Below are positions 8,274 through 17,076 of a DNA stretch of 50,476 nt, one piece after another. Below the pieces are notes generated by a model. It ran no database searches. It was given only the letters and a program-made list of their open reading frames with translations, and was not told the DNA's origin. Both the position numbers and the translations under genes were made by a program. How positions within the stretch are numbered: position 1 is the first letter of the stretch; every line of letters starts with the position of its first letter. Source of the stretch: an uncultured Prevotella sp. (GTDB lineage: Bacteria > Bacteroidota > Bacteroidia > Bacteroidales > Bacteroidaceae); the NCBI GenBank assembly GCA_905236755.1, contig CAJOCR010000021.1, positions 1 through 50,476 on the forward strand, read 5' to 3'.

Positions 8274-8330
8274 TTGTTGCAAAGATATGTAATTTTTGCG
8301 TAAAGTGAAAAATATTTTCTGAAAAAAGTT

Positions 8331-8371
8331 ACGTAAACGTTTGCGTTTTTATCTAAATCTCTGTATATTTG
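8331..8371 (+). promoter_or_regulatory. LacI operator overlapping the -33 box of the lacI-type gene
   Basis: ACGTAAACGTTTGCGT at 8331-8346 is a near-perfect 16-bp palindrome with the AAACGTTT core and central CG of LacI/GalR operators. TTTG at 8340-8343 lies inside it, and TATATTTG follows at 8364-8371 after 20 bp, a full Bacteroidota promoter. Binding would block the -33 element, so autoregulation is expected. The start of transcription would fall at or within a few bases of the ATG at 8377. Confidence 0.75.
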
Positions 8372-8376
8372 CGCTA

Positions 8377-9387
8377 ATGAAACAACGAAGAATATCCTTA
8401 AAAGATTTAGCCGACCAACTTGGAGTAAGTATAGCTACTGTGTCAAGAGCACTTCGCAATAGTCACGAAGTGGGTGCTGAGATGCGTGCAAAAGTGCAGG
8501 ATTTGGCAAAGAAGATGAATTACAGGCCTAATCCCTTTGCGCAAAGTTTGCGTAGCGAAGCTCCGCGCGTGATAGGTGTGATTGTTCCTAACCTTGTTAC
8601 GCATTTCTATGCTGCCGTTCTTGATGGTATAGAGGATTATGCGTCGAAGATGGGATATTCGGTTATTTCGGCTAACAGTCATGAGAGTCATATTCGTGAA
8701 GAGCAGGCTGTTGAAAACCTTATCTCTATGCACGTGGAGGGAATAATCTCGTGTTTGGCTCAGGATACTGTTGACTACTCGCATTATGAGGAGCTGTATA
8801 AATTAGGTATTCCTGTTGTGTTCTTTGCACGCACCTGTTTGCCTGAGAAATTCTCGCAGGTTGTTGCTAACGGTGATGTGGCTGCTCAGGAGGCTACTCA
8901 GCATCTTATTGATGGGGGAGGCACACGTATTGCGTTTATTGGCGGACCTAATCATCTTGATGCTGTGAAGCGCCGCAAGCACGGTTATCTTGAAGCTTTG
9001 CGTGAGAACAAGATTCCTATCAGTCGTGATCTTGTTGTTTGCGACAGAATAGATTTTGACCTTGCACGCACGCACACAATAGAACTTCTTAAGCGTCCTG
9101 ATCGTCCAGACGCTATTCTTGCGTTCAACGATATTATCACTTATGCTGCTTTCGACGCAATAAAGAGTATGGGTTTGCGTATTCCGCAGGATGTGTCTAT
9201 TATTGGATTCACCGAAGGCGATTCGGCAGCTTTTGTTACCCCTAAGCTATCGGCAATTATGGATCAGGCTCACGAGCAGGGTGAGCGTGCTGCCAATCTG
9301 CTGATGAAGGCTATTCATGGCGACCACAATGTGTATAAGGAAGTGGTGCCTATGATTCTGAAGATACGAGAGTCGAGCGCACGATAG
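8377..9387 (+). CDS. LacI-family transcriptional regulator
   Basis: 336 aa. The LacI helix-turn-helix is at residues 4-25 (ISLKDLADQLGVSIATVSRA), followed by the hinge region (MNYRPNPFAQSLRS) and a periplasmic-binding-like sensor domain (VIGVIVPN; GIISCLAQD; IAFIGGP; AILAFNDIITYAAFDA; VSIIGF). The ATG at 8377 is chosen because an upstream TTG at 8341 sits in the promoter. It heads a probable operon with the GH31 and GH2 genes, so it likely represses them until a sugar from their substrate appears; the operator in front of it supports this. The inducer is unknown. Confidence 0.9.
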   Translation: MKQRRISLKDLADQLGVSIATVSRALRNSHEVGAEMRAKVQDLAKKMNYRPNPFAQSLRSEAPRVIGVIVPNLVTHFYAAVLDGIEDYASKMGYSVISANSHESHIREEQAVENLISMHVEGIISCLAQDTVDYSHYEELYKLGIPVVFFARTCLPEKFSQVVANGDVAAQEATQHLIDGGGTRIAFIGGPNHLDAVKRRKHGYLEALRENKIPISRDLVVCDRIDFDLARTHTIELLKRPDRPDAILAFNDIITYAAFDAIKSMGLRIPQDVSIIGFTEGDSAAFVTPKLSAIMDQAHEQGERAANLLMKAIHGDHNVYKEVVPMILKIRESSAR

Positions 9388-9441
9388 GCTCGCTCTCCTT
9401 AATATATATCATGAAATTTTAAACCTTAAAACTACTAAAAT

Positions 9442-12381
9442 ATGCATTTGTTAAAAACCTTAGTATCATGTACGCTTTTACTGACATCAGTATCGCTTTT
9501 TGCAGGCAATTACACCCGTGTGGGAAATAGTGTGGTTGTTAAAGTGCAAAATCCTCAAGCGCAGGGAGCCCGTCTTGTGCGCTTACAGGTGTTAGGGCAG
9601 AAGATTATTCGTGTGGAGGCTACTGCAGAACAGCAGTTTCCTGCTACACAGAGTCTTATTATTGTTCCACAGAACAACATCACGCAGTTCACTATTAATG
9701 AAGCTCCAGACAGGGTAGAGGTGAGCACTTCGTCGTTGAAGGCTGTAGTGACTACATCTACTGGTCGCGTGTGTTTCTATGATGAGAACAATAAGCTTAT
9801 TGCTTCGGAGAACGAAGCGGGAAAAACATTCAAGCCCTTTACTGTTCCTGAGAGGGAGATTGGTGCCGACGGTAAGCTTACTGAAGCGCAGAAACACGGT
9901 TACACCTGGCGTTTGCTTTTCGATAGTTCTGACGATGAGGCATTTTACGGATTGGGACAACATCAGAGCGAGGAATTGAACATGAAGGGTAAGAACGAAG
10001 ATTTGTTTCAATATAATACTAAGGTCAGCGTGCCTTTTGTTGTGAGCAACAAGAATTACGGTGTGCTGTGGGATAGTTACAGTTATTGTCGTTGGGGTAA
10101 TCCTGATGATTACCTGCAGTTGGGACAGGCTTTCACGCTGTATGATAAGAACGGCAAGAAGGGTGCGCTTACAGGCACATATACCCAGAAAGACGGTAAG
10201 CAGGTGGTGCGTCAGGAGGATAGTATATATTATGAATATGCTTTGCCTGATATTGCTGCACGAGGTTTAACGGATATTGGTGTGGGTAATCTGCCAAAGG
10301 GATTTAAGCTTAACGGTTCGCATGTGTTGTATGAGGGATTTCTCGAGGCACCTGTAGATAACCTGTATCGTTTCATATTGTATTATGCTGGTTATACCAA
10401 AGTGTATATTGACGGTAAACTTGTTGTTCCTGAACGTTGGCGTACTGCTTGGAATCCTAATGCTTATAAGTTCACTGTTCCTATGAAGAAAGGTGTGAAA
10501 GTAAAGATTCTTATCGACTGGTATCCTGACGGTGATGTGAGCTATTGCGGTCTGCGTGCTGCTTCGCCTCGTTCAGAGAAGGAGCAGGGGCAGATGAGCA
10601 TCTGGAGCGAGATGACTCCAGATATGGATTATTATTTCATAGCAGGAAACAATCTTGATGAGGTTATCTCAGGCTATCGCACTCTTACGGGTAAGGCCAG
10701 CGTTTACCCTAAGTGGTCGTTTGGTTTCTGGCAGAGCCGAGAGCGCTACAAGACTTCTGAGGATATTGAGTCAACGCTTAAGACTTTCCGCGATAAGCAC
10801 ATTCCTATAGATAATATTGTGCAGGACTGGAACTACTGGAAGACAGAATCGTGGGGCGATCATACTTTCGAGGCTGCTCGTTATCCTAATCCGCAGGCTA
10901 TGCTTGATAGTGTTCATGCTATGAACGGGCGATTCATGATTTCTGTGTGGCCAAAGTTCTATACTTCAGTAGATAACTATAAGGAACTCGACAAAAACGG
11001 CTGGATGTATCATCAGGCTGTAAAAGACAGTATCTACGACTGGCTGAATTATATGGGGTCGTTCTATGATGCTTATTCGGCTGGTGCACGTAAGATGTTC
11101 TGGCGACAGATGGATGAAAATCTATACACAAAATACAAATTCGGTATTGATGCCTGGTGGATGGATGCATCAGAACCTAATGTGCGCGACTGCACACCTA
11201 TGTGGTATCGTAAGGCTCTTTCTGGTCCTACAGCTTTAGGTTCTACTACTCAGTATTTCAATGCTTATTCTATTGTTAATGCCGACGCAATATATAACGG
11301 TCAGCGTGAGGTGAACCCTAATCAGCGTGTGTTCCTTCTTACACGAAGCGGATTTGCTGGCGAACAGCGTTACAGCACGGCCACCTGGAGCGGCGATATC
11401 GGTACACGCTGGGAAGATATGCGTGCGCAGATGACTGCTGGTTTGAACTACTCGCTTGCCGGACTTCCTATATGGGGAATGGATCAGGGAGGATTCTGTG
11501 TTGAAAACAGATATGTAGCTGCTCAGCAACTCTTTGATGCTACAGGAAAAGAGAATGCTGATCTTGATGAGTGGCGTGAGTTGCAGACTCGCTGGAATCA
11601 GTTTGGATGCTTTGTACCAATATATCGTGCTCACGGTCAGTGGCCTTTGCGCGAGGTGTGGAACATTGCTCCCGAGAATCATCCTGCATATAAAGCAATT
11701 GTGGCTTACGACCGTTTGCGCTATCGTATGATGCCTTATATCTATTCGCTTGCTGGAGCTGTTCACTTCAACGACTACACTATTATGCGTGCGCTGGTTA
11801 TGGACTTCAACGGTGATGAAAATGTTTATGATATAAAAGACCAATGGATGTTTGGTCCGTCGCTGATGGCTTGTCCTGTGGGCAAGTTCAAGGCTCGCTC
11901 TCGTGAGGTTTATCTGCCTAAGCAGCGTGGGTGGTATGATCTGTACACCAATAAATATTACAAGGGTGGACAGACCATTATGGAGGCTGCTCCTTATGAG
12001 AAGATTCCTGTGTTTGTGCCTGAGGGAGCTATCATCCCTTATGGTCCTGCAATAGAGTGGACAGACGAAAAGCCTGCTGACGTGATTAAACTGTATGTTT
12101 ATGCTGGACATGACGGACAGTTTACTCTTTACGAGGACGAGGGTACAAACTATAATTATGAAAAAGGCAAGTATGCTACTATTGATTTCTCTTACGACGA
12201 TGCTAAGAAGCAGCTCACTATAGGTGCTCGCAAGGGTGCTTTCGAGGGTATGCTCAATAAGCGCACCTTTGAGATTATATATCGTACACCTCAGGTTTCT
12301 ACTTCCGACTTGCTGCTTGATGATGTTAAGGGCAAGGTAGTGAAGTATCAGGGTAAAGCTGTAAGCGTGAAACTGAAATAA
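9442..12381 (+). CDS. GH31 alpha-xylosidase with PA14 insert
   Basis: 979 aa. Signal peptide MHLLKTLVSCTLLLTSVSLF, cleaved near residue 21. A GH31 N-terminal beta-sandwich (about 25-230) is interrupted by a PA14-like domain (about 235-385). The catalytic barrel follows (WSFGFWQSRERYKTSEDIES), with nucleophile D575 in GIDAWWMDASEPN and acid/base D652 in WSGDIGTRWEDM. The 77-residue spacing and the PA14 insert match xyloglucan-active alpha-xylosidases such as Bacteroides ovatus GH31A, as I recall them. Predicted to remove alpha-xylose from the non-reducing end of oligosaccharides in the periplasm. It lies 54 bp after the regulator and 12 bp before the GH2 gene. Alpha-glucosidase is less likely. 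Confidence 0.88.
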   Translation: MHLLKTLVSCTLLLTSVSLFAGNYTRVGNSVVVKVQNPQAQGARLVRLQVLGQKIIRVEATAEQQFPATQSLIIVPQNNITQFTINEAPDRVEVSTSSLKAVVTTSTGRVCFYDENNKLIASENEAGKTFKPFTVPEREIGADGKLTEAQKHGYTWRLLFDSSDDEAFYGLGQHQSEELNMKGKNEDLFQYNTKVSVPFVVSNKNYGVLWDSYSYCRWGNPDDYLQLGQAFTLYDKNGKKGALTGTYTQKDGKQVVRQEDSIYYEYALPDIAARGLTDIGVGNLPKGFKLNGSHVLYEGFLEAPVDNLYRFILYYAGYTKVYIDGKLVVPERWRTAWNPNAYKFTVPMKKGVKVKILIDWYPDGDVSYCGLRAASPRSEKEQGQMSIWSEMTPDMDYYFIAGNNLDEVISGYRTLTGKASVYPKWSFGFWQSRERYKTSEDIESTLKTFRDKHIPIDNIVQDWNYWKTESWGDHTFEAARYPNPQAMLDSVHAMNGRFMISVWPKFYTSVDNYKELDKNGWMYHQAVKDSIYDWLNYMGSFYDAYSAGARKMFWRQMDENLYTKYKFGIDAWWMDASEPNVRDCTPMWYRKALSGPTALGSTTQYFNAYSIVNADAIYNGQREVNPNQRVFLLTRSGFAGEQRYSTATWSGDIGTRWEDMRAQMTAGLNYSLAGLPIWGMDQGGFCVENRYVAAQQLFDATGKENADLDEWRELQTRWNQFGCFVPIYRAHGQWPLREVWNIAPENHPAYKAIVAYDRLRYRMMPYIYSLAGAVHFNDYTIMRALVMDFNGDENVYDIKDQWMFGPSLMACPVGKFKARSREVYLPKQRGWYDLYTNKYYKGGQTIMEAAPYEKIPVFVPEGAIIPYGPAIEWTDEKPADVIKLYVYAGHDGQFTLYEDEGTNYNYEKGKYATIDFSYDDAKKQLTIGARKGAFEGMLNKRTFEIIYRTPQVSTSDLLLDDVKGKVVKYQGKAVSVKLK

Positions 12382-12393
12382 TTAGTAGCAATT

Positions 12394-14844
12394 ATGATGA
12401 AGAAGTTTTTATCTGCAATTCTTCTCTCGTTGTTGTTTGCGGTTACGGCTGATGCAGGCAACCGCAAAAACTTCGACGAAGGTTGGCTGTTCCTTATGGC
12501 TGATTCTTCACAGATGAGTGCGCCAGAGTATAATGATTCTTTTTGGCGCAAGCTTGATTTGCCTCACGACTGGGCTATAGAGGGCGACTTCAGCGATTCA
12601 AACCCTTCGGGGGCTACGGGTGGTGCTCTGCCTGGCGGAGTAGGGTGGTATCGCAAGCATTTCACAGTATCTGATTTGTCAGCCAGCAAACACTACTATA
12701 TTGATTTCGATGGTGTTTATATGAACTCTACCGTTTATGTTAACGGACAGGTTTTGGGCACTCGTCCTTACGGTTATAGTTCTTTTCGCTATGAGCTAAC
12801 ACACTTTCTGCATGCTGGCGACAACGTTATTGCCGTGCGTGTTGATAATGCGTTGCAGCCAAATAGTCGTTGGTATAGCGGGTGCGGTATCTATCGTCAT
12901 GTGTGGCTCTACGACACTCAGGATATTCATGTGGCTCATTGGGGCACGTTCGTAAAGGCTTCGCCTAAGGAGTTTGATATTAGTGTTTCGATAAAGAATC
13001 ACTTTTCTGCCTCAAAGGTTCAGTTGCGCAACAGCGTTCTTGATGCTACAGGGCGCCGAGTGGCTACTTCCACAGCTGTTGTTCTTGCGGCAAATGGAGT
13101 AAGCACTCATAAGATGAGGCTGCGAGTTAAGAAAACGCATCTGTGGGATGTTGATAGTCCTTATCTCTATACTGTTCGCACCGAGATAGTGAAAGACGGC
13201 AGAGTTGTTGACACGTATCTCACGCAGACAGGTGTGCGCACTTTCCGTTTCGATGCAAAGACGGGTTTCTGGCTCAACGGTCGAAACATAAAGCTTAATG
13301 GTGTTTGCGATCATCATGATATGGGCTGTCTGGGTGCAGCTGTGCATCACGATGCTATTCTGCGAAAGCTGTCTATGTTGAAACAAATGGGTTGTAATGC
13401 TGTGCGCACAAGTCATAATCCGCCTGCGCCAGAATATCTGCAGCTTTGCGATTCGTTGGGCTTGCTGGTTATGGACGAGAGTTTTGATATGTGGCATCGC
13501 AAGAAGACGCAATACGATTATGCGCAGTTTTTCGATAAATGGTTTGAGCGCGACCTCACAGATATGATTCTTCGTGACCGCAATCATCCTTCTATCGTGG
13601 TGTGGAGCATAGGTAACGAGGTGCTCGAACAGTGGAGCTCGGCTGATGCCGACACGCTGACAGCCGAACAGGCTAACCTTATTCTTAATGCAGGACACGA
13701 TGCATCACAGCTTGCCTACGGGGCAGAGCTTAGTCTGCAATCTAAACTCACGCAGCGTTTGGTGAGCATCGTTAAGAGTCTTGATACCTCGCGTCCTGTA
13801 ACAGCTGGCTGCAACGAGCCTTCGCCTAACAATCATCTTTTCAAGAGTGGGGCTCTCGACATTATTGGTTACAACTATCACATTGCTGATGCACGTAATG
13901 TTCCGCAGAATTTCCCTGGAAAGCCGTTTGTGTTTACCGAGAGCGTTTCTGCCCTGCAGTCAACAGGTTTCTATCGTATGCCTTCAGATAGTTTGTATCT
14001 TGCGCCGATGTTCTGGTGGAAACCTTTTACCGACGGAATAAACAAATGTAGTGCTTACGATAATATGCGTGCTCCGTGGGGAGCTCTTCACGAAGAAAGT
14101 TGGGATTTCGTAAAGCACACGCCTTATTGCAGCGGTCAGTTCATCTGGACGGGCTGGGATTATATTGGCGAGCCTACCCCTTATGGTTATCCCGCTCGCA
14201 GCAGTTATTTCGGAATAATCGACCTTGCGGGATTCCCTAAGGATGTGTATTACATGTATCAAAGCGAATGGACCAACAAGCCGGTGCTTCATCTCTTCCC
14301 TCATTGGAACTGGTTGCCTGGTCAGACGGTTGACATGTGGTGCTATTATAATAATGCCGACGAGGTAGAGCTGTTTGTCAACGGAAGCAGCAAGGGTGTG
14401 CGCCGTAAGGGCGAGCACGATTATCATGTGTGTTGGCGAGTGGTGTTTGAACCGGGCGAGGTAAAGGTTGTTGCTCGAAAGCAGGGCAAGGTTGTTGGTG
14501 AGAAGAGCATAAAGACTGCTGGTCAGCCTCACGCTATTCGTCTTACTGCCGACAACACAAAGCCTCACGCCAACGGTCTTGTGTTTGTTACTGCCGAGGT
14601 TGTTGATGCTCAGGGCAATCTGTGTCCGTGGGCAGAGAACGAGCTTTTCTTCAGCGTTAAGGGTAATGCCCGCATAGTAGCTGTGGATAATGGTGTACAG
14701 ACCTCTCTCGAACGATTTGTCGATAACAAGCGTCGTGCTGCAAACGGTAAGGCTCTTGTTGTGCTGCAAGTAGGAAAGAAGGCAGGCAATATAGAACTCA
14801 CTGCGCAGGCAATAGACTTGAAAGCCCAGCGCAAAACGTTTTAG
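12394..14844 (+). CDS. GH2 beta-galactosidase-like glycoside hydrolase
   Basis: 816 aa with signal peptide (cleavage near 21). Domains in order: sugar-binding jelly roll (about 25-180), immunoglobulin-like (about 185-285), TIM barrel (about 290-570), then DUF4982-like and C-terminal beta domains. Acid/base E409 is in VVWSIGNEVLEQW and nucleophile E516 in PFVFTESVSA. The length fits short Bacteroidota beta-galactosidases. With the alpha-xylosidase it would strip galactose and xylose side chains of xyloglucan oligosaccharides in the periplasm. A GH2 beta-mannosidase or glucuronidase cannot be fully excluded, but the context favours galactosidase. Confidence 0.85.
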   Translation: MMKKFLSAILLSLLFAVTADAGNRKNFDEGWLFLMADSSQMSAPEYNDSFWRKLDLPHDWAIEGDFSDSNPSGATGGALPGGVGWYRKHFTVSDLSASKHYYIDFDGVYMNSTVYVNGQVLGTRPYGYSSFRYELTHFLHAGDNVIAVRVDNALQPNSRWYSGCGIYRHVWLYDTQDIHVAHWGTFVKASPKEFDISVSIKNHFSASKVQLRNSVLDATGRRVATSTAVVLAANGVSTHKMRLRVKKTHLWDVDSPYLYTVRTEIVKDGRVVDTYLTQTGVRTFRFDAKTGFWLNGRNIKLNGVCDHHDMGCLGAAVHHDAILRKLSMLKQMGCNAVRTSHNPPAPEYLQLCDSLGLLVMDESFDMWHRKKTQYDYAQFFDKWFERDLTDMILRDRNHPSIVVWSIGNEVLEQWSSADADTLTAEQANLILNAGHDASQLAYGAELSLQSKLTQRLVSIVKSLDTSRPVTAGCNEPSPNNHLFKSGALDIIGYNYHIADARNVPQNFPGKPFVFTESVSALQSTGFYRMPSDSLYLAPMFWWKPFTDGINKCSAYDNMRAPWGALHEESWDFVKHTPYCSGQFIWTGWDYIGEPTPYGYPARSSYFGIIDLAGFPKDVYYMYQSEWTNKPVLHLFPHWNWLPGQTVDMWCYYNNADEVELFVNGSSKGVRRKGEHDYHVCWRVVFEPGEVKVVARKQGKVVGEKSIKTAGQPHAIRLTADNTKPHANGLVFVTAEVVDAQGNLCPWAENELFFSVKGNARIVAVDNGVQTSLERFVDNKRRAANGKALVVLQVGKKAGNIELTAQAIDLKAQRKTF

Positions 14845-14968
14845 CGCTTTTCTTTATCATTTATCGTTTAGTAAACCGCGAGGCGCTTTGCGCCAACTGC
14901 GCAATCGTTTACTTAAAACTTTATGCAGAAATGTAGCGTTGGGTGTGAGTATTTGTTTCTTTCGCTTG
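14845..14968. other. Spacer after the GH2 gene with heptad and hairpin modules
   Basis: TTTATCA TTTATCG TTTAGTA (about 14855-14875) is a short 7-bp-period tract followed by GGCGCTTTGCGCC, a GC hairpin with TTT loop. Nothing coding is seen. Confidence 0.5.
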
Positions 14969-15137
14969 TATCTTTGCACCTAACGTTACAATGTTTTATT
15001 CGATTAAGGTTTATAATTTTTGATAGTTTGATGTTTATGGCTTGTTTAAGTCGCTCTCTATAAATAATAAATTAGAGACAGTTTTAGAATTTAGTGAGAT
15101 TATTGCAGCCCGAGCACGAGAGTGCTTGGGCTTTTTT
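14969..15137 (+). ncRNA. Candidate small RNA with -7 box and strong terminator
   Basis: TATCTTTG at 14969-14976 matches the Bacteroidota -7 box, with TAACGTTA just after the expected start (near 14982). The transcript would end at the terminator 15108-15137. About 155 nt. The only ORFs are of ten codons (MFYSIKVYNF; MFMACLSRSL). An internal TCTCTA/TAGAGA stem is possible. No -33 box at proper spacing, so the promoter is not certain. No known RNA family recognised. Confidence 0.4.
15108..15137 (+). terminator. Intrinsic terminator
   Basis: GCCCGAGCAC pairs with GTGCTTGGGC around loop GAGA (10 bp, one G-T), followed by six T. It lies 264 bp beyond the GH2 stop, so it more plausibly ends a separate short transcript. 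Confidence 0.8.
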
Positions 15138-15189
15138 CTTAAAGCCTATCCCTACCTTTCCGATAGTGAAGGAGAGAAAACTGTATATC

Positions 15190-15819
15190 TTATTTAAATT
15201 CTATGACCACTTGCTTGTTTTGAGCCATGCGAGGCTCTGTGAGGAGAGGTAAATGCCTGAACTGTTCCCTCGCATTCTCTTCAGCAATCTTGATGTTTTG
15301 TTTCGTGAGACAGCGCTGCTTCATCATTTTGTGAGCCTTGTTGAAGAGAGCCTGACGAGCGTTGTTGTCCCAATCGCCTTTCTCGAAAACAGACTGCGTT
15401 TGTGCCTCGTCGATGAAATTCTCGTCGAGCAGTTTTATTGCTGGCAGCTTCACTATCACAGTGTCGCCACGAGTGGTGAGCCATCCCGCTTTAGCCTCGC
15501 GCAGGTCGATGCCCAGGCGCAGAGTACCCTTGTATATACGTATTAAGTGTTTCGACTCTAAGAGCGAACTATATGAAGTATCAACAAGTTCCTCGTCGTG
15601 AATGGCAAGAAACTCCCATTCGCCAATCTGCTCAATGCTCTGAACAACGGTGGGTGAGAGGTTAATACTCTTGTTAGATGTAGCAACTGTGACATGAGTA
15701 TTGCGGTTTATCCACAACAACGACAGAATTACAGCGCAAACAGCAATGACTGCAACGCTTACGAGCACGCTGTGAACCTTTATGTGGGCTATGAAGTGAG
15801 AAAGAGAACGGTGTTTCAT
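15190..15819 (-). CDS. DUF4230 protein, membrane-anchored
   Basis: 209 aa. One N-terminal transmembrane segment (about 15-33, LVSVAVIAVCAVILSLLWIN), then a periplasmic DUF4230-like domain. Typical features are the opening TVVQSIEQIGEWEFLAIHDE, the strand RIYKGTLRLGIDL, GDTVIVKLPAIKLLDENFID, and a helical end with ENAREQFRHLP. Function of the family is unknown. It overlaps the upstream DUF4230 gene by ATGA, so the two are probably translated together and may form a pair. Confidence 0.75.
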   Translation of the reverse strand: MKHRSLSHFIAHIKVHSVLVSVAVIAVCAVILSLLWINRNTHVTVATSNKSINLSPTVVQSIEQIGEWEFLAIHDEELVDTSYSSLLESKHLIRIYKGTLRLGIDLREAKAGWLTTRGDTVIVKLPAIKLLDENFIDEAQTQSVFEKGDWDNNARQALFNKAHKMMKQRCLTKQNIKIAEENAREQFRHLPLLTEPRMAQNKQVVIEFK

Positions 15820-16481
15820 TGTTCAATGTTTTTATCGATGAGAGTAGAGTAGTCGTGTGCAGAAAACTGCTTGCGGAAGGTGATAGTGATGTCGGCCTCG
15901 TTGTAGCCCAACTGCATGATGAGCGGAATGAGCACCCGTGCCGACGACAGGCGAGCCTGCTCGGTGATGCCCAGCTGTGGAATAGACTTCACAATCTGCT
16001 GGCGTCCCTGCTTCTCGTAGCTCTGCATTTCGACATCAGAAAAATTAGAGCGCATAAACGGCACATACTCCTTAACATCCTTGTGTACGATGCGTGTAGA
16101 GGTGATGATGATATGCGGGTCGGGCAGAACAATCTCAATCTTGCTGCCGTTGCGACGAATATTTTCTTCTGAAAACTCGCCAAAGTCAACATACGCCTTA
16201 ACCGTAGCCTCCATAGGAATAGCCACCATACGCTGACTCATGGGCAGAGTGATGTTGAAGTCGCGGTTCATGATGTTGCCCCGCAGCTGCTTCGAGTCGC
16301 TGTGAGTGATAATCTTATGCAGTTTATACTCAACGGTATATAGCTTCGACGTTTTCTGAATCTGCGTAATGAGCACAGCAGTAGAGTCGGCAGTCGTGTC
16401 GCCGTTGGCAGTGCTCCTGTTGTTTTTGCAGCTAACAAAAAGGCACGCAATGATTAATGTTAGCAATATATGTTTTCGCAT
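15816..16481 (-). CDS. DUF4230 lipoprotein
   Basis: 221 aa. Lipoprotein signal: hydrophobic segment ending in CLFVSC, with Cys18 as the acylation site. The domain is like that of the next gene: opening ITQIQKTSKLYTVEYKLHKI, then VAIPMEATVKAYVDFGEF, KIEIVLPDPHIIITSTRIVH, and a helical tail with EQARLSSARVLIPLI. First gene of a two-gene - strand operon with a second DUF4230 protein (ATGA overlap). It is divergent from the lipoprotein gene at 16551. Family assignment is from pattern memory. Confidence 0.7.
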   Translation of the reverse strand: MRKHILLTLIIACLFVSCKNNRSTANGDTTADSTAVLITQIQKTSKLYTVEYKLHKIITHSDSKQLRGNIMNRDFNITLPMSQRMVAIPMEATVKAYVDFGEFSEENIRRNGSKIEIVLPDPHIIITSTRIVHKDVKEYVPFMRSNFSDVEMQSYEKQGRQQIVKSIPQLGITEQARLSSARVLIPLIMQLGYNEADITITFRKQFSAHDYSTLIDKNIEQ

Positions 16482-16495
16482 AAACTAAAGATTTA

Positions 16496-16527
16496 TTTTG
16501 TTATTTCGACCAATTATTGTATTTTTG
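16496..16527 (+). promoter_or_regulatory. Promoter of the lipoprotein gene at 16551
   Basis: TTTTG at 16496-16500 and TATTTTTG at 16520-16527 are separated by 19 bp. Transcription would start near 16533, which rules out the ATG at 16530 and favours 16545 or 16551. Confidence 0.7.
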
Positions 16528-16550
16528 TGATGCAAAAGTCAACTATGATT

Positions 16551-17072
16551 ATGAGAAGAATTTTTTCCTTAGCAGTAGTATTTGTTGCTGCTCTTGCGCT
16601 CTCTTCATGTCATAAAGAGAAGAAGAGCGAAAACATTATTGCTCATAGAATTGTGAAGAAGGTTCACAAGACAGTAAGCAAGATTGGTGATGAAACCAAA
16701 ACCCGCGAAGTGAGCTGGGTGGGCAATTCGTACAAAGTAGAAGTAAAACGCGTTGCCGACACATCAATGCCTGTTGTTGACGACGGAGCTGGCAACCGTT
16801 ACTATGATAACCGAATCACCGTTCGTGTGTTGCGCAGCGACGGCTCCGAGTTTTTCAGTCGTGAGTTCAAGAAAAGCGATTTCATGTCGCACGTACATTC
16901 CGACTATGCCAAGAAAGGCGCTCTTGTAGCCATTATGTTTGATAAGGCCGAGGGCGACAATCTTCTCTTTGCCGTTACCGTTGGTTCGCCCGACAGCGCA
17001 AGCGAGGAATATGTGCCTCTGACACTCAAACTTTCAAGGTTTGGAAACGTAGCGATTTCGTCGGAGAATTAA
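16551..17072 (+). CDS. Small lipoprotein, probably DUF4738-like
   Basis: 173 aa from ATG 16551 (16545 is the alternative). Lipoprotein signal MRRIFSLAVVFVAALALSSC with Cys20. The mature part has repeated beta-strands (SWVGNSYKVEVKRVAD; NRITVRVLRSDGSEFFSREF; ALVAIMFDK; LLFAVTVGSP; VPLTLKLSRFGNVAI). It resembles the DUF4738 family as I remember it, with moderate certainty. Function unknown; periplasmic face of a membrane. Monocistronic behind its own promoter; a terminal-inverted-repeat element begins 5 bp after its stop. Confidence 0.6.
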   Translation: MRRIFSLAVVFVAALALSSCHKEKKSENIIAHRIVKKVHKTVSKIGDETKTREVSWVGNSYKVEVKRVADTSMPVVDDGAGNRYYDNRITVRVLRSDGSEFFSREFKKSDFMSHVHSDYAKKGALVAIMFDKAEGDNLLFAVTVGSPDSASEEYVPLTLKLSRFGNVAISSEN

Positions 17073-17076
17073 AAAA

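Noticed and set aside
8341..8376. TTG start adding 12 residues to the LacI regulator
   Set aside because: These codons lie in the operator and -7 box; the family start MKQRRISLKDLA fits ATG 8377.
8377..14844. Complete polysaccharide utilisation locus
   Set aside because: No SusC, SusD, hybrid two-component or ECF sigma gene is adjacent; only the regulator and two hydrolases are present.
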